From Candidatus Buchananbacteria bacterium RIFCSPLOWO2_02_FULL_46_11b (lineage in GTDB: Bacteria; Patescibacteriota; Patescibacteriia; Buchananbacterales; UBA6539): 9,280 bases of DNA. The DNA lies in contig MHIR01000007.1 in NCBI GenBank assembly GCA_001817615.1, positions 23,966 through 33,245 on the forward strand, given 5' to 3'. Both the position numbers and the translations under genes were made by a program. How positions within the stretch are numbered: position 1 is the stretch's first letter; every line of letters begins with the position of its first letter. Positions 1 to 5,456 of this stretch are shown here, piece by piece. The notes beneath the pieces were generated by a model. It saw nothing but the letters and a program-made list of their open reading frames with translations, made no database searches and had not been told where the DNA came from.

Positions 1-1
1 T

Positions 2-355
2 TCGCGCCGCGTGGCCGGCGGCAGAATCATCGGCTGGGGGCTTAATCGCCAATTAGCCAGCCGGACGGCCATGCTGATTACCCGCTTGGTTTTAGGCATA
101 AAAACCCATGATGTGACCACGGGTTTTCGAGCTTATCGGGCGGCCATAATGTCTTGGCTGGATTTGGAAACAATTAAAAGCAACGGCTATTCGTTTTTGG
201 AGGAATTGATTTATCGCTGTGAAAAACAAGGTTTAAAAATCAAAGAAGTGCCGATTGTTTTTAATGACCGCCAGCTGGGAAAATCAAAATTTTCCGTTAA
301 AGAAATAATTAAATTTTTTATCACTATTTTTAAATTGCGTTTTAAAGGCAAATAA
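2..355 (+). CDS. GT2 polyprenyl-phosphate mannose/glucose synthase (DPM1-like), 5'-truncated
   Basis: This is the C-terminal part of a family 2 glycosyltransferase like dolichyl/polyprenyl-phosphate mannose synthase, which moves a sugar from GDP- or UDP-sugar to a polyprenyl phosphate on the cytoplasmic side of the membrane. The visible part has the family's hallmarks: DVTTGFRAYR (bases 110-139) and VPIVFNDRQLGKSKFS (bases 248-295), matching the usual D-x-T-S-G-F-R-x-Y and V-P-I-x-F-x-x-R-x-x-G-x-S-K patterns. The reading frame stays open to the left edge (S-R-R before the GTG at 11). GTG at 11 is therefore an internal valine, not the start; the nucleotide-binding N-terminal half and the metal-binding motif lie upstream of the window. 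There are no C-terminal membrane helices of the GtrA-fused type; the protein ends in a basic tail. The next gene starts 2 nt after the stop. Family is secure; the sugar is unknown. Confidence 0.88.
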   Translation, partial: SRRVAGGRIIGWGLNRQLASRTAMLITRLVLGIKTHDVTTGFRAYRAAIMSWLDLETIKSNGYSFLEELIYRCEKQGLKIKEVPIVFNDRQLGKSKFSVKEIIKFFITIFKLRFKGK

Positions 356-357
356 TT

Positions 358-1494
358 ATGAAAGTTTTAATGATCAGCTTGGATAAAGGCTTATTGGGCA
401 AAGGACAGCTGGGCGACGTTGTTTCCCGCCATGCCGAATACGGCCAATACGCGAAAAAGTTGGACATTATTGTTTTTTCCCGAGTTGGTTTTAATTTTAA
501 TCAAATTTCTCCGACGGTTTTTGCTTACCCGACTAATTCCGCCAATAAGTTTTTGTATTTAGTTGACGCTTATAAAATCGGTTGCCGGCTTTTCAAAAAA
601 GATAATTATCAGCTGGTGGTTACTCAAGCGCCGTTTATTACCGGCTTGGCCGGCTGGTTTTTAGCCAAAAAATTCAAGGCAAAATTATTGGTTCACTATC
701 ACGGCGATTACGTGAAAAACAAGCAATGGCTGAAAGAGAAATGGTATAATTTTTTATTGGTTTATATCGCCCGTTTTATTTCCCGGCGCGCCGACGGTAT
801 CCGGGTTATGAGCCAAGGGATTAAGAATAAGCTAATTGAGTCGGGCATTCAAGCGGAAAAAATCAGAGTAATTTCCACGCCGGTTTCTTTGGTTAAATGC
901 GGCCGCTGGGATGAGAAGGCCGCGGCTGAATTAAAAAGTCAATACCCCGGCAAAAAAATTATTCTTTTTGTCGGCCGGCTGGAAAAAGAAAAAAATTTAC
1001 CCTTGCTTTTGCGGGCCTTAGGGACGGTAAAAAATATTTATCCGAATTTTATTTTGCTGGTTATTGGCGACGGGCGCTTAAAAGAAGAATGGTCGGACTT
1101 TGCGAAAAATTCAGGACTGGCCGGCTGGGTAAAATTTATCGGCCAAATTGAACACGAAGATCTGGTGAATTACTATGCCGCCTGCGATTTCATCGTTAAT
1201 TCAAGCACTTCCGAAAGCTTCGGCAAAATTTTTGTTGAGGCGGCCGCCTGCGACAAACCAGCAATCGCCACGTCTACTACCGGCAGCCGAGAAATTATCA
1301 TTGACGGCCAAACCGGGCTGTTGTCGCCGCTTGGCGACAGTCCGGCCCTGGCTAAAAACATCCTGCGATTTTTAAATAATCCGGCTCTGGCGCAAAATAT
1401 GGGCCGGGCGGCCAAAGAGTCAGTCAGCAAAAGATTTGACGGGGGGATTAATACCCGGGAGATTATTAATTTTTGGCGGGAGTTAATCAGTTAA
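358..1494 (+). CDS. GT4 family glycosyltransferase (GT-B fold)
   Basis: A 378-residue retaining GT-B glycosyltransferase, a normal length for GT4. The N-terminal acceptor-side Rossmann domain begins MKVLMISLDKGLLGKGQLGD; the glycine-rich loop near residues 10-19 is typical. HYHGDY (113-118) closes a core strand. The donor-binding domain opens with the signature IILFVGRLEKEKNLPLLL (201-218). The E-x7-E motif is intact at SESFGKIFVE (E286 and E294), the pair expected to contact the nucleotide-sugar. It is probably cytoplasmic and peripheral to the membrane, adding a hexose to a lipid-linked glycan. ATG at 358 is 2 nt after the preceding stop, so it is likely coupled to it. Its TAA stop (1492-1494) is made by the first heptamer of the downstream repeat array, so the last residue or two may have been changed if that array is an insertion. 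The donor and acceptor sugars cannot be read from sequence. Confidence 0.9.
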   Translation: MKVLMISLDKGLLGKGQLGDVVSRHAEYGQYAKKLDIIVFSRVGFNFNQISPTVFAYPTNSANKFLYLVDAYKIGCRLFKKDNYQLVVTQAPFITGLAGWFLAKKFKAKLLVHYHGDYVKNKQWLKEKWYNFLLVYIARFISRRADGIRVMSQGIKNKLIESGIQAEKIRVISTPVSLVKCGRWDEKAAAELKSQYPGKKIILFVGRLEKEKNLPLLLRALGTVKNIYPNFILLVIGDGRLKEEWSDFAKNSGLAGWVKFIGQIEHEDLVNYYAACDFIVNSSTSESFGKIFVEAAACDKPAIATSTTGSREIIIDGQTGLLSPLGDSPALAKNILRFLNNPALAQNMGRAAKESVSKRFDGGINTREIINFWRELIS

Positions 1495-1541
1495 AAGTTC
1501 AAAGTTAAAAGTTCAAAGTTAAAAGTTAAAAGTTCAAAATT
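1491..1541 (+). repeat. Left heptamer array, 7 x TTMAAAG
   Basis: Seven consecutive 7-bp units fill 1491-1539 with no spacer: TTAAAAG, TTCAAAG, TTAAAAG, TTCAAAG, TTAAAAG, TTAAAAG, TTCAAAA, followed by TT before the ATG at 1542. Two unit types (third base A or C) mostly alternate. Bases 1512-1539 pair with 1925-1952 as an inverted repeat with 25 of 28 positions matching. The first unit contains the TAA stop of the upstream glycosyltransferase. The array occupies the whole leader of the four-helix-bundle gene and leaves no Shine-Dalgarno sequence there. Confidence 0.93.
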
Positions 1542-1931
1542 ATGGACAATGAGGAATTTAAAAAAATGTTAAAATTAAGAACTTTTAATTTGGCTCGGGA
1601 GGTTATGCAATTTGTTGATAAATTTCCAAATAAACGTTCAGCCTGGATAATAACCGATCAGCTTCTTAGAGCAATTATGTCGATTGGCGCAAATATAGCC
1701 GAAGCTCAAGCCGCCAGTTCAAAAAAAGATTTTATTAATTTTCTTAATTATGCGCTTAAAAGCGGTAATGAAACGAAGTTTTGGCTGGCTTTAGCCAAAG
1801 ACCTGGACAACAAATTAATTTCTGAAATTGATGAATATTTAAAAGAAACAGATGAAATAGTCAGGATAATCGGTTCCAGTATTGCCACCCTGAAAGGAAA
1901 GAAAAAGGATAAAGCGAATCCAAACTTTTAA
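1542..1931 (+). CDS. Four-helix-bundle protein, 23S rRNA intervening-sequence protein (IVP/S23) family
   Basis: A 129-residue, all-helical protein matching the family once called S23 or 23S rRNA intervening sequence protein (related in fold to Avd of diversity-generating retroelements). The recognisable core is QLLRAIMSIGANIAEAQAAS (40-59), followed by KDFINFLNYALKSGNETKFW (62-81). Four helices are likely at about 3-28, 35-60, 63-90 and 92-117, with a basic Lys-rich tail. Its biochemical role is not established; structures of relatives are oligomeric bundles that may bind nucleic acid. ATG at 1542 begins N-E-E-F-K-x-x-L, the usual N-terminus of this subgroup, so I prefer it to the internal ATG at 1566, which has GAGG 11 nt upstream. 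There is no Shine-Dalgarno before 1542. The TAA stop (1929-1931) is part of the first right-hand heptamer. It has no evident functional link to the glycosyltransferases around it. Confidence 0.9.
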   Translation: MDNEEFKKMLKLRTFNLAREVMQFVDKFPNKRSAWIITDQLLRAIMSIGANIAEAQAASSKKDFINFLNYALKSGNETKFWLALAKDLDNKLISEIDEYLKETDEIVRIIGSSIATLKGKKKDKANPNF

Positions 1932-1952
1932 CTTTTAATTTTTAACTTTGAA
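1925..1952 (-). repeat. Right heptamer array, 4 units, inverted relative to the left array
   Basis: Four consecutive 7-bp units read on the + strand as CTTTTAA, CTTTTAA, TTTTTAA and CTTTGAA; they are the reverse complements of the left-array units (one with a single change). The array overlaps the last two codons and stop of the four-helix-bundle gene. As an inverted repeat, 1925-1952 matches 1512-1539 at 25 of 28 positions, so a transcript could fold back with the gene in the loop. The AT-rich TTTAATTT that follows leads directly into the next ATG at 1961. Confidence 0.9.
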
Positions 1953-1960
1953 TTTAATTT

Positions 1961-3001
1961 ATGAAGCTTCTAATGATTACCAGAAAAGTCGATAAAAACG
2001 AGCATTTGGCCGGGTTCATTTATAATTGGGTAAAAAAAATCGGAGAACAAGTGGAAGAGTTAAGAGTGATCAGCTGGCAGGAAGGGGATGCCTCGGGTTT
2101 GCCGGAAAATATCAAAGTTTTTTATTTGCCCACGAACGGCAACAAATTTTTAAAGATGGTTAGATTAAAAATATTGGTTTGGCAGAATTTAAAATTTGCA
2201 GACGGTTTATTTTGCCATCAGATGCCGATTTATACGATTGTTGCCGGGCCGTTTTTCAGATTGAAAGGCAAAAAAGTGGTTAGCTGGTATATGCACCGGC
2301 AAATTGACTGGCAGGTCAGATTAATGGAAAAAATCGCCAACGTGGTTTTATCGGCCTCCAAGGAAAGTTTCCGTCTGCCTTCCAAAAAGCTCATTATAAC
2401 GGGGCATGGCATTGACGTCAATATCTTCCAGCCGGCCGGCAAGCAGCCAAACGATATTTTTAAAATTGTCAGTGTTGGCCGGATTTCTCCGACCAAGGAT
2501 TATGAATCAATGATTAAAGCCGTTGACGTATTGTCCGATCAGGGAATAAAAAATATTAAGCTCGCGATTATCGGCGAGGCCGGATTGGCCGAACAAAAAA
2601 TCTATTTTGAAAATTTAAAAAAGATGGCGGCGGGAATGAATTTGGAAAGCCGGGTGGAATTTTTGGGCCCTAAACCGAACATTGATATTCCCGCTTATCT
2701 TAAGGAATCGGACCTTTTTATTAATTTGAGCGGCACCGGCAGCCTTGACAAGGCGGTTTTGGAAGCCATGGCTTGCGGCTGCTTGGTTTTAACCAGCAAT
2801 GAAGCGTTTGCCGAAATTTTGCCGGCTGATTTAATGGTTGAAAAGGACCAGCCAAATAAATTAGCCGAAAAAATCAAATGGCTGATGGAATTGCCGGAAG
2901 ATAAAGTCAATCAACTAAGACAGCAATTAAGGGAAGAGGTGGTTAAAAATCATAATCTGGACAATTTGGCCAAGAAAATTATCTCTCAATTTGAAAAATA
3001 A
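1961..3001 (+). CDS. GT4-like glycosyltransferase with altered E-x7-E motif
   Basis: A 346-residue GT-B glycosyltransferase. The N-terminal domain starts MKLLMITRKVDKNEHLAGF. HGIDVNIFQP (149-158) is the conserved interdomain segment, and the C-terminal domain begins with FKIVSVGRISPTKDY (167-181). The donor-site motif reads GTGSLDKAVLEAMACG (258-273): the second glutamate is E268, but the position eight residues before it is Gly260 rather than Glu. The T-G-S-x-D-K-x-x-L-E-A-M-A pattern occurs as a coherent subfamily among GT4-like proteins, so this is more likely a subfamily trait than inactivation. Role: probably transfer of one sugar to a lipid-linked glycan in the cytoplasm. No Shine-Dalgarno is evident; the ATG lies 8 nt after the right heptamer array. 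Its stop overlaps the next start by one base (TAATG), implying coupled translation. Confidence 0.86.
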   Translation: MKLLMITRKVDKNEHLAGFIYNWVKKIGEQVEELRVISWQEGDASGLPENIKVFYLPTNGNKFLKMVRLKILVWQNLKFADGLFCHQMPIYTIVAGPFFRLKGKKVVSWYMHRQIDWQVRLMEKIANVVLSASKESFRLPSKKLIITGHGIDVNIFQPAGKQPNDIFKIVSVGRISPTKDYESMIKAVDVLSDQGIKNIKLAIIGEAGLAEQKIYFENLKKMAAGMNLESRVEFLGPKPNIDIPAYLKESDLFINLSGTGSLDKAVLEAMACGCLVLTSNEAFAEILPADLMVEKDQPNKLAEKIKWLMELPEDKVNQLRQQLREEVVKNHNLDNLAKKIISQFEK

Positions 3002-3924
3002 TGAATTACCAAGCGATTAAACTGGAATTATTTTATCTGCGCAAAGCTTTTTTTCAGTATCATCAAGGTTTTGAATATTTAAAAAGCAAGTATTTTTTGG
3101 CGCCGAAAATTTTAAAGTTTGGCGGCGTCTTAGAGAAGCCGGTAAATCAAGACGACCTTTCCCTCCATATTCTTTCCTGCCATCGGGATCTGGTAATCTT
3201 GATTTGGTCGCTTTTCAGTTTTTACCAAGTCTCGGAATTTTTCGGCCAGCTGTTTATTCATAATGACGGCAGCCTGACAAATCGGGATAAAGCCATTTTG
3301 AAAAAATTTTTTCCTGGTGCGATTATTATTGAACCGGCCGAAGCTTTAGATTGCTTTGATAAAAAATTGGCCGATTATCCGCTGATTAAAAAATACCGGC
3401 TGGAATATCCGGAATTTTTTCTTTTAAAAAAACTAATCGATCCTTATTGCGTTTCCCAAAAACCTTGGCGTTTGATTATTGACAGCGATCTTTTATGGTT
3501 TAAAAATCCCGATTTCATCGGCCGGGAAATTCTCGGCCAAAACGCGCCCAATTCGTATATGATCAAGGGGGAGGATTTTTCCCGGCATCCGAATTACGTT
3601 TATTTTAAAGACGGCTCAAAATTGGAAGACAATTTGGCCAATTTCAATTCGGGCGCCGTCTTTTACGCCAAAGAAAATTTCGCCTTGGACAAATTGCAGG
3701 AATATTTCGCAAAAATTGACAAAGATAATAAACAGAACAACCATTTTATTGAGCAGGCCGGCTATGCTTATTGCCTTAAAAATTTAAAACCCCTGACGCC
3801 GGACAAATATCTGATCAGCGCCAAAGCCGGTCCGGATGCCGTTTTGCGCCATTATACCAGCCCCAAAAGGCCGCTTTTTTACCTTGAAGGATTAAAAAAA
3901 ATAATTAATAAGATAAAAATTTAA
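3001..3924 (+). CDS. Putative GT-A-fold glycosyltransferase, family unassigned
   Basis: A 307-residue protein that I cannot place in a named family. It has features of a metal-dependent GT-A glycosyltransferase: LSLHILSCHRDLVILIWSLF (53-72) resembles the first strand and helix of a GT-A core, WRLIIDSDLLWFKNP (156-170) carries a D-x-D motif (D161, D163) at the end of a hydrophobic strand, NFNSGAVFYAKENF (215-228) resembles the N-x-G segment seen after the D-x-D in GT8/GT77-like enzymes, and LRHYTSPKRPLF (282-293) resembles the late H-x-x-x-x-K metal/phosphate site of GT8. It has no signal peptide and no clear membrane segment. It starts on the final A of the preceding stop (TAATG) and ends 2 nt before the next gene, so it belongs to the operon. 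A sugar transferase role is inferred from these motifs and the neighbours; confidence in the fold is moderate and the substrate is unknown. Confidence 0.62.
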   Translation: MNYQAIKLELFYLRKAFFQYHQGFEYLKSKYFLAPKILKFGGVLEKPVNQDDLSLHILSCHRDLVILIWSLFSFYQVSEFFGQLFIHNDGSLTNRDKAILKKFFPGAIIIEPAEALDCFDKKLADYPLIKKYRLEYPEFFLLKKLIDPYCVSQKPWRLIIDSDLLWFKNPDFIGREILGQNAPNSYMIKGEDFSRHPNYVYFKDGSKLEDNLANFNSGAVFYAKENFALDKLQEYFAKIDKDNKQNNHFIEQAGYAYCLKNLKPLTPDKYLISAKAGPDAVLRHYTSPKRPLFYLEGLKKIINKIKI

Positions 3925-3926
3925 TT

Positions 3927-5456
3927 ATGAAAATCGCCTTTTTGACAGAAAAAATTGAGCCAAAAGCCGAAGCGGAAATAAAGTTATTGGAAGACAACGG
4001 TTTTGAAGTTTTAGTTTTTGATTCAAAAAATTTAGAAGGCCGGTTAATCAATCAGCGAAAGGATTTGGATTTGATTTATGTTTGGCAGGCTATCGGCTTG
4101 GCCGGCCTGGCGGCAAAAATAAAATTTATCCTGCAAACGGCTTTGGTTTATCGGCAGAATGAAAAAATTAGTTTTAATCAAGACCAAAAAAAGGCGGCCA
4201 AATATTTATTTGCCGAAGCGGATAAAATATTGCTGGCGGATAATGATTTTGTCAGCGATTGGCAGGCGATGAATTTGGATTTATACGAGCAAAAGTTGGT
4301 TTTGCCAAGCGCCGATGAAAAAATAGCCGGATTGTTTGAAGATTTGATAAAAGCAAATAAAAATTATGATTTAAGAATTTGCTATTTCGGCAGTTTTGAC
4401 CAATATTATACCAGAAACAGGATTTTACTCAAAGGCTTGCCTAGAAATCAAGTTAAAGTGATAAAAGTCAACGACCGGTCGGCCAAGCTGGCAAAATTTT
4501 TTAAGCTTTGGCGAATGCACCGAAAAATAAAAAATGACTATGATCTTATGTTTGTCGCTTTTCAGGGCCAGTTAATAATGCCTTTGGCCTGGCTTTTGGC
4601 CAGATTAAACAAGAAAAAAATCGTTTTTGACGCTATTTTTTCAATCTATGATTCCGTGGTTTTGGACCGGAAGGAAGTTTCACCCCGGACTTTCCGGGCC
4701 AAATACCTCCATTTTCTGGATTGGCTTGCCTGCCGCTTGGCCGACATTGTCATTGTCCATACTAAATTCCACAAAGAATTTTTTATTGAAGAATTCGGCC
4801 TGAAAAATCGGGCGGATAAAATCGTCACTTTGTATGTCGGCGCCGACAATGAATTGCTTTTTCCCCGGCCTGAACTGGCGCCCAAAGCCGACCCTTTCGT
4901 TGTCCATTTTCACGGCTCTTATAGTCCGGCCCAAGGTTTGGAGCATGTTATTATCGGGGCCGCTAAAATTTTAAAAGAAGAAAATATCGTTTTTAATCTC
5001 ATCGGCCGCGGTCAAAGCTACCAAGAAGTGAAAAATAAGGCGGCCGAATGGCAGTTGAATAAAGTTAATTTTATAAAACCGGTGCCTTATCGGGTTTTGG
5101 GAAAATATATGAATCAAAGCGATGTTTGCCTCGGTTCTTTCGGCGTCAGCCCCAAAATAACCCGGGTGGTTCCCTTAAAGGTTTTTGAAGCTTTGGCTTG
5201 CGGCCGGGCCTTGATTACGGCCAGAACGCCAGCGATTCTTGAATTGCTGACTGAAGGGGAGAATTGCCTGTTAACCGAGATGGGCGAACCCCAAGATTTA
5301 GCCGAAAAAATTCTTTATCTGAAGAATAATCCGGCCGTCAAAGAAAAAATCGCCAAAAACGGCTATGATTTGTTCGTCAATAATCTGTCGCCCAATGCCA
5401 GCGCCAATAAATTAAAGAAAATATTTTTAAGCCTTTATGAGACCAATCAAAGATAA
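3927..5456 (+). CDS. Long GT4-like glycosyltransferase with extra N-terminal Rossmann-like domain
   Basis: At 509 residues this is about 130-150 longer than a usual GT4 protein. Residues 148-509 make a complete GT-B enzyme: DLRICYFGSFDQYYTRNRIL (148-167) is a typical N-terminal strand and loop, ADIVIVHTKFHKEFF (272-286) and YVGADNELLFP (303-313) are the interdomain region, FVVHFHGSYSPAQGLEH (324-340) opens the donor domain, and RVVPLKVFEALACG (413-426) is the donor motif. There the second glutamate is E421, while the first E-x7-E position is Arg413, as in the R-V-x-P-x-K subfamily. Residues 1-147 look like a second GT-B N-terminal half: MKIAFLTEKIEPKAEAEIKL begins a strand-helix unit, and ADKILLADNDFVSDW with KLVLPSADE echoes the end of such a domain. 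It starts 2 nt after the preceding stop and its end overlaps the next gene by 20 nt. Confidence 0.85.
   Translation: MKIAFLTEKIEPKAEAEIKLLEDNGFEVLVFDSKNLEGRLINQRKDLDLIYVWQAIGLAGLAAKIKFILQTALVYRQNEKISFNQDQKKAAKYLFAEADKILLADNDFVSDWQAMNLDLYEQKLVLPSADEKIAGLFEDLIKANKNYDLRICYFGSFDQYYTRNRILLKGLPRNQVKVIKVNDRSAKLAKFFKLWRMHRKIKNDYDLMFVAFQGQLIMPLAWLLARLNKKKIVFDAIFSIYDSVVLDRKEVSPRTFRAKYLHFLDWLACRLADIVIVHTKFHKEFFIEEFGLKNRADKIVTLYVGADNELLFPRPELAPKADPFVVHFHGSYSPAQGLEHVIIGAAKILKEENIVFNLIGRGQSYQEVKNKAAEWQLNKVNFIKPVPYRVLGKYMNQSDVCLGSFGVSPKITRVVPLKVFEALACGRALITARTPAILELLTEGENCLLTEMGEPQDLAEKILYLKNNPAVKEKIAKNGYDLFVNNLSPNASANKLKKIFLSLYETNQR

Larger units (their letters stand above)
1491..1957 (+). mobile_element. 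Candidate mobile/IVS-like cassette: four-helix-bundle gene inside inverted heptamer arrays
   Basis: The unit consists of a left array (seven TTMAAAG heptamers), one four-helix-bundle gene and a right array (four heptamers in inverted orientation). It splits an otherwise gap-free glycosyltransferase operon. A TTAA stands at the left edge (1491-1494) and just past the right array (1954-1957); collapsing the two copies to one would leave the upstream gene with its TAA stop and only 3 nt before the ATG at 1961, like the other junctions. The protein family is known from intervening sequences inside 23S rRNA genes, where it also lies between inverted repeats. No transposase or recombinase is present, so any movement would need help in trans. 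The mobile status is inference; the repeat structure is directly visible. It could also be a fixed regulatory or mRNA-processing element. Confidence 0.4.

Noticed and set aside
11..13. GTG as the start of the first glycosyltransferase
   Set aside because: The frame is open to the left edge and the preceding codons (S-R-R) continue the expected GT2 sequence; the protein from here would lack the whole catalytic N-terminal half.
1173..1430. Open frames on both strands within the first GT4 gene
   Set aside because: They lie entirely within a gene with clear GT4 motifs, have no family-like sequence and no ribosome-binding site; they follow from the high G+C third positions there.
1491..1541. Left array as a CRISPR or a phage/plasmid iteron origin
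   Set aside because: Units are 7 bp with no spacers, there is no cas or replication-initiator gene, and the inverted copy on the other side of a single gene fits a cassette better.
1925..1960. Right array as a rho-independent terminator
   Set aside because: There is no local G+C-rich hairpin followed by a T-run; its partner is about 385 nt upstream, and the operon continues 1 nt after this segment.
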